Position numbers and translations under genes: made by a program. Below the pieces are notes generated by a model, which saw only the letters and a list, made by a program, of their open reading frames with translations, was not told the DNA's origin and ran no database searches. A stretch of DNA of 64,000 nucleotides from Moraxellaceae bacterium (GTDB lineage: Bacteria > Pseudomonadota > Gammaproteobacteria > Burkholderiales > Rhodocyclaceae), in the NCBI GenBank assembly GCA_031119205.1, contig JAVHYF010000004.1:114906-178905 (forward strand). The letters are read 5' to 3'. Shown here in pieces: positions 8,941-17,623 of the stretch. Every line of letters begins with the position of its first letter. The first letter of the stretch is position 1.

Positions 8941-9789
8941 TTACTCCGCGTAGGTGACGAATTTCTGCAGGGTGGCGAAGAAGCGGTCCAGCACCATGCC
9001 CACCACGCCGATGATGACGATGGCGAAGATCACGTTTGGCAGGGCCAGGTTGTTCCACTCGTTCCACACGAAGTAGCCGATGCCGGTGCCGCCGACGAGC
9101 ATCTCGGCGGCGACGATGACCAGCCAGGCGATGCCCATGCTGATGCGTGCGCCGGTGAGGATGGTGGGCGCGGCGGCGGGCAGGATGACGGTGAGCGCCT
9201 TGCGCAGCGGGCGTACTTCCAGCGTGCGGGCGACGTTGAGCCATTCGCGCCGCACGCCGGCCACGCCGAAGGCGGTGTTGATCAGCATCGGCCACAGCGA
9301 GCAGATGAAGATGACGAAAATGCCGGAGATGCCGCTGTCCTTAATGGTGTAGAGCGCGAGCGGCATCCAGGCCAGCGGCGAGATGGGCTTGAGCACCTGG
9401 ATGAAGGGGTCCAGTGCGCGGTAGATCAGCGGCGACATGCCGATGGCGAAGCCGAGCGGAATGGCGACGATGGCGGCGAGCAGGAAGCCCAGGCCGACGC
9501 GGCCCAGCGAGTGGCCGAGCTGAATGCCGATGCCCTTGTCGTTGGGGCCGCGGTCGTAGAAGGGGTCGGACAGGAACTTCACGAAGGCACGGCCGACTTC
9601 TGCCGGTGGCGGGAAGCCGCTCTGCTTGGGTGCCGTGAGTCCCATCAGCGCTGCGTACTCGGCACTCATGCCGGCAGGGGTCTGCGGTGCGGCGGACTCC
9701 TTCGGCATCGTGGCGAGCTGCCAGATGCCGATGAACCGGCAGAAGATGGCGAGCGACAGCAGGGTGCTCTTGAGGAATTCGGGTTTCAT
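8941..9789 (-). CDS. Cyanate/nitrate-type ABC transporter permease
   Basis: A 282-residue inner-membrane protein of the binding-protein-dependent transport family. It has one N-terminal helix (about 8-25), a periplasmic segment, then about five helices. The EAA loop is 'NVARTLEVRPLRKALTVILPAAAPTILTGARISMG'. NrtB-like features include 'VLKPISPLAWMPLALYTIKDSG' and the C-terminal 'GGTGIGYFVWNEWN'. It overlaps functionally with the ATPase (5-nt gap, coupled start). About 100 nt separate it from the upstream binding-protein gene; that gap holds a strong hairpin, which may lower permease relative to binding-protein expression. Confidence 0.93.
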   Translation of the reverse strand: MKPEFLKSTLLSLAIFCRFIGIWQLATMPKESAAPQTPAGMSAEYAALMGLTAPKQSGFPPPAEVGRAFVKFLSDPFYDRGPNDKGIGIQLGHSLGRVGLGFLLAAIVAIPLGFAIGMSPLIYRALDPFIQVLKPISPLAWMPLALYTIKDSGISGIFVIFICSLWPMLINTAFGVAGVRREWLNVARTLEVRPLRKALTVILPAAAPTILTGARISMGIAWLVIVAAEMLVGGTGIGYFVWNEWNNLALPNVIFAIVIIGVVGMVLDRFFATLQKFVTYAE

Positions 9790-9828
9790 TTCTTGGTTAC
9801 TCGTGGTGGTGCATGTCGGGTAGGTTGG

Positions 9829-9872
9829 CTTCGACGGGCTCAGCCAACGGCCGTGCCCTGAGCCCGTCGAAG
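9829..9872. repeat. Intercistronic 15-bp inverted repeat
   Basis: Perfect arms 9829-9843 (CTTCGACGGGCTCAG) and 9858-9872 pair with a 14-nt loop. They lie between the binding-protein and permease genes. The arm matches a very common genomic repeat ('TTCGACGGGCTCAG'). A hairpin here could stabilise the upstream mRNA, as in many ABC operons. Confidence 0.65.
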
Positions 9873-9888
9873 GGCCGACGTCACAACA

Positions 9889-11283
9889 TCAGCTGCGCTT
9901 GATCGCAAAACTCTCGACGTACGCCTCTGGCTTCATCGGGTCGAACTCCTTGCCCAGCACCTTGAACTTCTTGTAGCTCTCCTTCGGCGGCGTGAGCCCC
10001 ACTTCGGCCATGCGCTTCTTCGCGTCGGTGAGCAGGAAGACGCGTTCGGCCACGTCCTTGTATTGCACGTCGCCCTTGATGTAGCCCCAGCGCTTCATCT
10101 GCGTGAGGATCCATACGGACATGGAGTACCAGGGCACGGGGTCGAAGTCGGCGCGGTCGGGCACGTTCTGCACCTGGCCGAGGCCGTCGGCGAAGCGGCC
10201 GGTGAGCACCTGTTCCAGTACCGTCTTGGGCTGGTTGAGGTAGGCGGCGGGCGACAGCACTTCGGCCATGATCGGGCGGTTCTTCGGGTCGCGCGCCATC
10301 TTGGAAGCGGTGAGCACAGAGCGGTACAGCGCGGCGAAGGTGTTGGGGTTCTGCTTCACGAACTCCGCCGGCACGCCGAAGGCGCAGCAGGGGTGGCCGT
10401 CCCAGATTTCCTTGGACAGGATGTGGATGAAGCCCACCTCCTCGAACACCGCGCGCTGGTTGAAGGGGTCCGGTCCCAGGAAGCCGTCGATGTTGCCGGC
10501 GCGCAGGTTGGCCACCATCTCGGGCGGCGGCACCACGCGGATCTGGATGTCCTTGTCCGGATCGAGGCCGTGTTCTGCCACGTAGTAGCGCAGCAGGAAG
10601 TTGTGCATCGAGTAGTCGAAGGGCACCGCGAACTTGAAGCCCTTCCACATCTTCGGGTCGCGTTTGTCCTTGTGGCGCACCGACAGCGTGATGGCCTGGC
10701 CGTTGGTGTTCTGGATGGTGGCGACGTTGATCGGCTGCGGGTTGGAGCCCACGCCCAGCGAGATGGCCAGTGGCATCGGCGCCAGCATGTGCGAGGCGTC
10801 GTACTCCTTGTTCATCACCTTGTCGCGGATCAGCGCCCAGCTGGCGGTCTTCACCACCTGCACGTTGAGGCCCTGCGCCTTGTAGAAGCCCAGCGGGTCG
10901 GCCATGACGATGGGGCTGGAGCAGGTGATGGGAATGAAGCCGATCTTCAGATCCTTCTTCTCCAGCGGGCCTTTCTCCTGCGCCATCGCTTCCAGCGCAC
11001 TGAAGGGGAACAGCGACGACACGGCGGCCAGCGCAGTGCCGGAGCCCACCGCGCGCAGGAATTTGCGGCGCTGGTTGTCGTCCGGGAAGATCGCGCGCAT
11101 GACGGCGGACTCCAGCGTGCGACGCGTCATCGCCTCGGTGTCGGCGTCTGCGGACAGGTCTGCAGACGGGGCAGCGGAAGCGGTAGCCGAGGCGGCGTCA
11201 TGCTCGGCCTGCGAGTGGTGCTCGCCGCATGAGCAGGCGCCCAGTCGGTGGTCGGCGTTGAAGGGGTCTTTCCAAGCGGACAT
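9889..11283 (-). CDS. Cyanate/nitrate-type ABC transporter substrate-binding protein (NrtA-like)
   Basis: The periplasmic receptor of the importer, 464 residues. The start at 11283 has a good AGGAG 7 nt upstream. The N-terminal ~60 residues are unusual for the family and carry CSCGEHH near residues 17-23. A Tat-type signal 'RRKFLRAVGSG' follows near residue 80 with a hydrophobic stretch and AMA cleavage, so the leader is long. The mature part has the NMT1/NrtA fold ('LKIGFIPITCSSPIVMADPLGFYKAQGL', 'RVVPPPEMVANLRAGNIDGFLGPDPFNQRAVFEEVGFIH', each only part shown). Neighbouring cyanase favours cyanate as ligand. The next gene upstream (DJ-1-like) is 67 nt away on the same strand. Confidence 0.92.
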   Translation of the reverse strand: MSAWKDPFNADHRLGACSCGEHHSQAEHDAASATASAAPSADLSADADTEAMTRRTLESAVMRAIFPDDNQRRKFLRAVGSGTALAAVSSLFPFSALEAMAQEKGPLEKKDLKIGFIPITCSSPIVMADPLGFYKAQGLNVQVVKTASWALIRDKVMNKEYDASHMLAPMPLAISLGVGSNPQPINVATIQNTNGQAITLSVRHKDKRDPKMWKGFKFAVPFDYSMHNFLLRYYVAEHGLDPDKDIQIRVVPPPEMVANLRAGNIDGFLGPDPFNQRAVFEEVGFIHILSKEIWDGHPCCAFGVPAEFVKQNPNTFAALYRSVLTASKMARDPKNRPIMAEVLSPAAYLNQPKTVLEQVLTGRFADGLGQVQNVPDRADFDPVPWYSMSVWILTQMKRWGYIKGDVQYKDVAERVFLLTDAKKRMAEVGLTPPKESYKKFKVLGKEFDPMKPEAYVESFAIKRS

Positions 11284-11350
11284 GCTGTTTCTCCTGGCAG
11301 AGGGTGATACGAACGGCGGTGGAACGCGGGTCGGGGTTCGGGTCGCTGGC

Positions 11351-12019
11351 CTATCCGGCCAGCTCAATGTCGTGGCGGTAGAACTCGTAGGCGCGGTGAT
11401 ATTCCATGATCCGTGCCACATCCATGACGAAGGCATCGTCGTAGCCGGCGCGACGCAGCAAGTGGAAGCCCATTTCCATGCCCGCCGCAATGCCGCCGGC
11501 GGTGAGGATGCGGCCGGCGTCCACCACGCGGGCGCGGCTGACGCGGCAGGTCGGCGCCATCTCGCCCAGGCGGTCAATCGGCGTCTTGCCCATGTGCGAG
11601 GACTCCAGCCGGTCCGGCTCCTTGCGGTTGGTGGCAGGCAGGCCGTCGAGCAGGCCCATGCGCGCATACACCCAGGAGCCGGCGCCGACGCTGGCCAGCA
11701 GGCAGCGATCCGGCAGGCTGCGCACGTAGTCGTGCAGGTTGCGGTTGTGCATCTCCTGCCGCGTGCCGAAGCCACCGGGGATCAGGAAGGCATCCATGGC
11801 CGGCGTGTCGCCGAAGCCGTAGTTGGGCAGCACCGTGATGCCGGCCTGGGTCTGCGTAGCGCGCAGCGTCTCGCCGACGAGGAAGACGTCGATCTCCGGG
11901 TCCAGCCGGCGCGCCACCGACAGCACGCCCGCGGGCGCGGCGTAGTCGACGATCTCGGCGTCCTTGAAGACGTAGATGCCGAGTCGGAAACCAGGAATCC
12001 GGGTGGTGCTGCGATCCAT
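11351..12019 (-). CDS. DJ-1/PfpI-family protein lacking the nucleophile Cys
   Basis: A 222-residue class I glutamine-amidotransferase-like protein. The fold is visible in 'FRLGIYVFKDAEIVDYAAPAGVL' and 'DAFLIPGGFGTR', with the elbow 'LLASVGAGSWVYARMG' and late 'TAGGIAAGMEMGFHLL'. In isonitrile hydratases and AraC-type DJ-1 sensor domains the elbow reads SVCTG; here the Cys position (112) is Gly. So no thiol chemistry is expected, and a ligand-sensing or scaffolding role is more likely. Start at 12019 has a GAGGAG 7 nt upstream. It is the promoter-proximal gene of the cyanate cluster and has operator-like repeats upstream. There is no C-terminal HTH, unlike AraC regulators of this type. Confidence 0.82.
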   Translation of the reverse strand: MDRSTTRIPGFRLGIYVFKDAEIVDYAAPAGVLSVARRLDPEIDVFLVGETLRATQTQAGITVLPNYGFGDTPAMDAFLIPGGFGTRQEMHNRNLHDYVRSLPDRCLLASVGAGSWVYARMGLLDGLPATNRKEPDRLESSHMGKTPIDRLGEMAPTCRVSRARVVDAGRILTAGGIAAGMEMGFHLLRRAGYDDAFVMDVARIMEYHRAYEFYRHDIELAG

Positions 12020-12072
12020 CGCACGCTCCTCGTTGGGGTGAGGCGATGGTGCGCGTGGGGCGCAAGTGCCGG

Positions 12073-12113
12073 TATCACTACAGCCGTGATTGGCGTGTAG
12101 TGCTGGCACTACA
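12073..12113. promoter_or_regulatory. Operator-like inverted repeats upstream of the cyanate cluster
   Basis: A perfect 8-2-8 palindrome, TGTAGTGC-TG-GCACTACA, lies at 12096-12113. A further CACTACA half-site in the same orientation as the right arm lies at about 12077. They are 54-94 bp upstream of the DJ-1-like gene start, a good place for a regulator binding site. The protein that binds is unknown. Confidence 0.5.
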
Positions 12114-12178
12114 AAGGGGAGAAGGGAGAAGGGGGAAGAGGGAAGGGGGAAGGGGGAAGGGGGAAGGGAGAGGAAGGG
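12113..12178 (+). repeat. 66-nt uninterrupted purine tract with GGGGGAA repeats
   Basis: Every base from 12113 to 12178 on the plus strand is A or G. It includes at least four runs of five G separated by AA, a pattern able to form G-quadruplex or triplex DNA. It lies between the cyanate cluster promoter region and the 3' end of the IclR gene. Confidence 0.8.
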
Positions 12179-12204
12179 TGGGGCGCGGGCTGGGGCCCGA
12201 CGCC

Positions 12205-12999
12205 TCAGGCGACTTCGCGGCGGGGGTTCTTGAACAGGCTGGAGGCGGCGCTGGCCTTTGCGACCTGGGCGGCGGTGTCGAGCAACACTTCGCCCAGTGA
12301 CTCCATGCGTGCGGGCGTCAGGCGCACCGCAGGGCCGGCGATGGTCACGACACCGATGGCGCGGCCGTCACGGTCCAGCACCGGCGCGGCCATGGCGGTC
12401 ATGCCGGGCGCGAACATCTCGTTGATCATGCTGAAGCCGCGCTGGCGTGCTGCGCGCACCAGGGTCATCACCGCCTTGAGGGTGGTCGGTGCCTTGGGGC
12501 CGTAGTCCTCTGGCCGCGCGATGCCGGCCTTGGCGAGATGGGTCATCGCTTCGTCCTCGTCGAAGCTGGACAGCCAGGCATGGCCGGCTGCGCTGCAGGA
12601 CAGCGGCACGGACATGCCCATGTCGGCGTCGTAGCGCAGGCCGCTGCGCGCACCTTGCGCGCGGGCGACGAAAACCAGCTCGTCGCCGTCGACTACGGCC
12701 ATGCGCACCAGCTCGCCGGAGGCCGCGGCCAACTGGTCGAGCAGGGGCTGGGCCACATCGACGATGCCGGACTTGCTGAGGAAGGACAGGCCCATCGCCA
12801 CCAGTTTGACGGTCAGCACGTAGAGGCCGCTGTGCGGGTCCTGCCGTACGTAGCCGCAGCGCTGCAGTTCTGCGAGCAGGCGGTGGCTGGCGCTCAGCGG
12901 CAGCTGCAGGTCGGCGGCCAGCGTCGAGATGGCGCTGCCGTCCGGGCGCTCTGCCAGGTACTCCAGCACGCTGAAGGCGCGCTCCAGGGCTCCGCTCAT
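12205..12999 (-). CDS. IclR-family transcriptional regulator
   Basis: A 264-residue regulator. It has an N-terminal winged helix (about 4-65, 'ALERAFSVLEYLAERPDGSAISTLAADLQLPLSASHRLLAEL' in part) and a C-terminal IclR effector-binding domain ('GMSVPLSCSAAGHAWLS', 'RGFSMINEMFAPGMTAMAAPVLD'). The start at 12999 (MSGALERAF) places the helix at the usual distance from the N-terminus. The gene is divergent from the TRAP-type binding protein. Palindromes of IclR-operator type lie in the 161-bp gap, so it probably controls that operon and itself. The neighbour AroQ suggests an aromatic precursor such as quinate, shikimate or protocatechuate as effector; this is inference. Confidence 0.93.
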   Translation of the reverse strand: MSGALERAFSVLEYLAERPDGSAISTLAADLQLPLSASHRLLAELQRCGYVRQDPHSGLYVLTVKLVAMGLSFLSKSGIVDVAQPLLDQLAAASGELVRMAVVDGDELVFVARAQGARSGLRYDADMGMSVPLSCSAAGHAWLSSFDEDEAMTHLAKAGIARPEDYGPKAPTTLKAVMTLVRAARQRGFSMINEMFAPGMTAMAAPVLDRDGRAIGVVTIAGPAVRLTPARMESLGEVLLDTAAQVAKASAASSLFKNPRREVA

Positions 13000-13024
13000 G
13001 TGTGGGTCTCGCGAGATGTAAGGG

Positions 13025-13086
13025 TTTCCGGAAATTGAATCATACCCGCCATGTGGAAGACATTTCAAAAATGGAAAAATTTTCCA
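13025..13086. promoter_or_regulatory. IclR-type operator region in divergent promoter
   Basis: Perfect 7-1-7 palindrome TGGAAAA-A-TTTTCCA at 13072-13086, close to the TGGAAAT-N-ATTTCCA form known for IclR. A second palindrome, TTTCCGGAAA, lies at 13025-13034, and a half-like TGGAAG falls between. They lie between divergent iclR-type and dctP-type genes. Confidence 0.65.
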
Positions 13087-13160
13087 GTTGTGGTTTTTAG
13101 ATCTCGTTTGTCGATCTCCATCCGGTGATCGTGCCCACCCAAAAACAGGAGACTCCGTTC

Positions 13161-14177
13161 GTGAAGACCATGCTTCGTTCCCTGATCGCTGCCGGCCTTG
13201 CCGCCGGCTTCGTCGCGTCACTCGGCGCGCCCGCACTGGCCCAGCAGGAGCGGGTGATCCGCTTCGGCCACCTCAACAACACCGACCACCCGGTCAGCCT
13301 GGGCGTGAAGCGTTTTGCCGAGGCGCTGGCGACGAAGAGCGGCGGCAAGATGAAGGTGCAAGAATTCCCCGCCTCACAACTCGGCAACGAGCTGCAGCAG
13401 CAGTCGGCCCTGCAGGGCGGCGTGCAGCAGATGACGGCCCCTGCCACCACCTCGCTGGCAGGTGTGGTCAAGGAGTTCGGCCTGGTGGACTTTCCGTTCT
13501 CGGTGACGTCCTTCGCGCAGGCGGATGCGCTGCTCGACGGTCCGCTCGGCCAGACGCTCATCGCGAAGCTGCCGGAGAAGGGCCTGGTGGCGCTGGGCTA
13601 CTGGGACCTCGGCTTCCGCAACGTCACCAACAGCAAGCGGCCGATCACGAAAGTGGAAGACCTGGATGGCCTGAAGATCCGCGTGATCCCGAACCCGGTG
13701 TTCATGGACACCTTCAAGGCCTTCAAGGCCAACCCGCTGCCGATGCCCTTCGCCGAGCTGTACCCGGCGCTGGAGACGAAGGCGGTAGATGGCCAGGAGA
13801 ATCCCTTCGCGGTGATCCTCTCCAACAAGTTCTTCGAGGTGCAGAAGTTCGTCAGCGCCACCAACCACGTGTATGCCGCCAACATCATCCTGGTGAGCAA
13901 GAAGTTCTGGGACGGGCTGACGCCGGCCGAGCAGAAGTGGATGCAGGAGGCTGCCGACGAGTCGCGCGCCTACCAGCGCCAGGCCAGTCGCGCTGCCGCC
14001 GCGAAAGCCGTGGCGGACCTGAAGGCCGCCGGCATGCAGTACAACGATGTGAGCCCGGCCGAGCTCGCGCGCATGCGCCAGATTGCCCAGCAGGCCACCG
14101 AGCACTTCACCGCGCAGTACGACCCGGCCGTCGTCAAGCTGTACCGCGATGAACTGTCCCGCATCAGCAAGCAGTGA
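13161..14177 (+). CDS. TRAP transporter substrate-binding protein (DctP family)
   Basis: A periplasmic solute receptor of 338 residues from a GTG at 13161 (AGGAG 9 nt upstream; an ATG at 13170 is the alternative). The signal peptide ends at ALAQ near residue 28. DctP-family features include 'VIRFGHLNNTDHPVSLGVKRFAE', 'GKMKVQEFPASQLGNE', the family Arg in 'LKIRVIPNPVF' and 'EVQKFVSATNHVYAANIILVSKKFW' (each in part). No DctQ or DctM membrane genes are adjacent, so it must use a transporter encoded elsewhere or act as an orphan. The next gene is aroQ, 11 nt downstream, so the ligand may be quinate, shikimate or another compound feeding dehydroquinate. Confidence 0.92.
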   Translation: MKTMLRSLIAAGLAAGFVASLGAPALAQQERVIRFGHLNNTDHPVSLGVKRFAEALATKSGGKMKVQEFPASQLGNELQQQSALQGGVQQMTAPATTSLAGVVKEFGLVDFPFSVTSFAQADALLDGPLGQTLIAKLPEKGLVALGYWDLGFRNVTNSKRPITKVEDLDGLKIRVIPNPVFMDTFKAFKANPLPMPFAELYPALETKAVDGQENPFAVILSNKFFEVQKFVSATNHVYAANIILVSKKFWDGLTPAEQKWMQEAADESRAYQRQASRAAAAKAVADLKAAGMQYNDVSPAELARMRQIAQQATEHFTAQYDPAVVKLYRDELSRISKQ

Positions 14178-14188
14178 GCGGAGGCAGC

Positions 14189-14629
14189 ATGAAGCTACTG
14201 GTACTGCACGGCCCCAACCTCAACCTCTTCGGCCGCCGCGAGCCGCACATCTACGGCACCACCACGCTGGCGGAGATCAACGCGAAGCTGGCCGGGATCG
14301 CGGACAGCGCGGGAGTGACGCTGGAGACCATCCAGTCCAACCACGAGGGTGTGCTGATCGACTTCCTGCACACCCACATTGACGACGCGCAGGGTGCGCT
14401 GCTGAACCCGGCGGGGCTGACCCAGCATGGCGTGCCGCTGCACGACGCCATCAAGGCCATGCCTTTTCCTGTTATCGAGGTGCACATGTCCAATATCGCG
14501 GCGCGTGAGAACTGGCGGGCGCATTCCATCATCTCGCCGGCAGTGAAGGGCACCGTGCAGGGCCTCGGCCCGCACTCCTACTACGCAGCGTTGCGGGCAT
14601 TGATGGACATGGTGCGCGATGGCGGGTGA
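14189..14629 (+). CDS. aroQ: Type II 3-dehydroquinate dehydratase
   Basis: Reversible dehydration of 3-dehydroquinate to 3-dehydroshikimate. The 146-residue protein begins with the family hallmark 'LVLHGPNLNLFGRREPHIYG', containing the active-site loop Arg (R16/R17) and catalytic Tyr (Y22). The catalytic His is in 'IEVHMSNI'. The usual 'NPGAYTHTSVA' segment is replaced by 'NPAGLTQHGVPLHDA', so it is a divergent paralogue, perhaps catabolic rather than biosynthetic. It is co-directional with the dctP-type gene (11 nt) under the IclR-controlled promoter, consistent with quinate/shikimate use. A strong terminator follows. Confidence 0.92.
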   Translation: MKLLVLHGPNLNLFGRREPHIYGTTTLAEINAKLAGIADSAGVTLETIQSNHEGVLIDFLHTHIDDAQGALLNPAGLTQHGVPLHDAIKAMPFPVIEVHMSNIAARENWRAHSIISPAVKGTVQGLGPHSYYAALRALMDMVRDGG

Positions 14630-14676
14630 TTGCGGCTGATGTGGCTTGATGCCTTGCGGTGACATGCAGTGCGATT

Positions 14677-14704
14677 GCGGCGGACCATGGTCCGCCGCTT
14701 TTTT
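14677..14704 (+). terminator. Rho-independent terminator after aroQ
   Basis: A perfect 22-bp palindrome (GCGGCGGACC arms) is followed by six T at 14699-14704, 48 nt past the aroQ stop. Confidence 0.92.
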
Positions 14705-14754
14705 GTCAGCGCGCCAGCGTGTCGACGATCCCGATGTCCTTGAAAAACGTAGAC

Positions 14755-14797
14755 GCCGGGACGGAAAACAGGAGTCCGGGCGTTACTGCGTCCCGGC
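14755..14797 (-). terminator. Possible hairpin after amino acid ABC operon
   Basis: 9-bp arms GCCGGGACG (14755-14763) and CGTCCCGGC (14789-14797) have a 25-nt loop. On the minus strand this follows the ATPase stop by 13 nt. There is no T-run, so assignment as terminator is weak. Confidence 0.3.
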
Positions 14798-14809
14798 TGC
14801 GGGTGGCAG

Positions 14810-15611
<802 letters not shown>

Positions 15612-15619
<8 letters not shown>

Positions 15620-16265
15620 CGCTCACCGCGTAGCGTTTCTCCAGGGACTGGAAGCCCCAGGTCAGTACCAGCGTCATCAGCAGGTAGAAGGCCGCCGCGA
15701 CGATGAAGGGGGAGGTCGTGAAGTCCCGCTGCACCAGGCCGCGCGCGGCGCGCAGCAGGTCGTCCATGGCCAGCACGTAGATCAGCGAGGTGTCCTTGAC
15801 CAGGGTGATCGTCTCGTTGGACACCGGCGGCAGGATGCGGCGGATCATCTGCGGCAGCACGATGCGGCGCATGGTCTGCGGATAACTCATGCCCAGCACC
15901 TTGGCACCTTCGTACTGGCCGCGATCGATCGACTGGATGCCGGCGCGGAAGATCTCGGCGAAGTAGGCCGCGTAGTTGAGCACGAAGGCCACGATGGCGG
16001 CGGGAAAGTCCGGCAGGCGGATGCCCACCACCGGCACGAAGGGCAGGGCGAAGTAGATGAACAGCATCTGCAGCATAAGCGGCGTGCCGCGCATGAGCCA
16101 GATGTAGCCATTGACCGCCGCGCCCAGCGCCCGCCAGCGCGAGATGCGCGCCAGGGCGAGCGACAGCCCCAGCGGAATGGCCAGCACGATGGTGATCAGG
16201 AACACCTGCAGGGTGACGATCGTGCCGTCGAGCAGCGGCGGGAGGATGCGCAGGAGGTAATCCAT
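15612..16265 (-). CDS. Polar amino acid ABC transporter permease
   Basis: A 217-residue inner-membrane protein of the HisM/GlnP type. It has about five helices, with '[20 protein letters not shown]' at the N-terminus, '[21 protein letters not shown]' and the EAA loop '[28 protein letters not shown]' (parts). The start at 16265 (MDYLLRIL) gives the normal topology; a longer frame upstream adds a Pro/Arg-rich stretch unlike the family. Only one permease gene is present, so it would act as a homodimer. Confidence 0.92.
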
Positions 16266-16427
16266 AGCGGTGCGGACGTCCGTGTTGCGGGCAGGCCGGG
16301 GCTGGCGCCGGCCCGGCAGGATGGACGGTGCCGGGGTGCGGCGCAAGGCCCGCCGGCTTTCTTGTGACGTTGTTTGACCCTTGCCTTGCCTGGCGAGGCC
16401 TGTTTGACGGCGCTTATTTCACGACGC

Positions 16428-17228
16428 TTACTTAACGACAATATCCGAGCCGAACCACTGCGTGGAGATCTTCGCGGCGCTGCCATCGGCCTTCATGTCG
16501 GCCAGGGCCTTGTCGAGCTTGCCCAGCAGTTCAGTGTCGTCCTTGCGCACGCCCACGCCGTACTGTTCGGTGCCGAAATGTTCTTCCAGCACCTTGTAGG
16601 CGTCCGGCTTCTTGGCGGCGTAGTAGCGGCCCACCACTTCGTCGAGGACGACGGCATCCAGGCGGCCGGTGCCCAGGTCCATCAGCGCGGTGACGTTGTC
16701 GCCGAACTTCTTCAGCGCGCCGAGCGTCTTCCGCGCCGGGTCCTTCTCCACCGCGTCCACCGCGCTGCTGCCCTCCTGCACGCCGACGGTCTTGCCGGCG
16801 AGGTCGGCCTTGCTCTTGATCGGCGAGGCCGCGGCGACGATGACGATCTGGTGGTTCTCCAGGTAGGGCGCGGTGAAGCCGATGTTGGCGCGGCGCTCCT
16901 CGGTGATGGTCAGGCCGTTCCACAGCACGTCGATGCGGCGGCTGTTCAGCTCGGCCTCCTTGGCGCTCCAGTCGATGGGCTTGAACTCCACCTCCATCTC
17001 CAGCCGCTTCGCCGCCTCGCGCGCCATGTCGATGTCGAAGCCGACCAGGGTGTTGGCGTCGTCGCGGAAGCCCATGGGCGGGAAGTGGTCGTCCAGGCCG
17101 ACGACGATTTTGGCGGGCGCAGCAGCCTGGGCAGGAGCCGGGGCTGAGGCTTCCTCCTGCTTGCTGCAGGCGGACAGGAACAGACCGGCGCTCAGCGCAG
17201 CGGTGGCCAGGAGGGTGAGTTTTTTCAT
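16428..17228 (-). CDS. Amino acid ABC transporter substrate-binding lipoprotein
   Basis: A 266-residue SBP_bac_3 receptor. It has a lipoprotein signal with lipobox LSAC (Cys21), a short Ala/Pro/Gln linker, then 'IVVGLDDHFPPMGFRDD', 'LVGFDIDMAREAAKRL' and 'VLWNGLTITEERR', which match the polar amino acid receptor fold. It is the first gene of the three-gene minus-strand operon. The 162-nt gap before the permease gene is GC-rich with hairpin potential, typical where receptor is made in excess. Substrate is not determined; the 'TITEERR' variant occurs across the Gln, Cys and His receptors. Confidence 0.92.
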   Translation of the reverse strand: MKKLTLLATAALSAGLFLSACSKQEEASAPAPAQAAAPAKIVVGLDDHFPPMGFRDDANTLVGFDIDMAREAAKRLEMEVEFKPIDWSAKEAELNSRRIDVLWNGLTITEERRANIGFTAPYLENHQIVIVAAASPIKSKADLAGKTVGVQEGSSAVDAVEKDPARKTLGALKKFGDNVTALMDLGTGRLDAVVLDEVVGRYYAAKKPDAYKVLEEHFGTEQYGVGVRKDDTELLGKLDKALADMKADGSAAKISTQWFGSDIVVK

Positions 17229-17623
17229 GGCAGGGGCATCTTTCAGGAAGGGTCGGAAGCCGGTGGGCGCAGCCGCAGCGGCCGCAAGCCCGATGCGGCG
17301 GATTGTCCCTCCCGCCTTCCGGCCGCGGCAAGCCCGGGGGCGATGGAGTTTGATCCAACCGCAGGGGCCGCCTGTGGCGGCGGACGGCGCGGTTCCCTAC
17401 CTCCACCCCCAACTCCACCGCAACACCCGCCCCGGCGGTCTGCCCCTTGCAGGATGGCCCGCCAAAAGGGCAGGCGCCAGTGCCGTACGCGGGGGCCGGG
17501 CTATACAGGCGCATCGCCCTGCGCGCGGCCCTCTCATGAGTGTCCTCTCGTGCGTCCTCTTTTGTGTCCCTTCGTGCTGCTGCCCGCGCCCGCCTGCCGA
17601 CCATCCGCCAAGACTCCGTTGCC

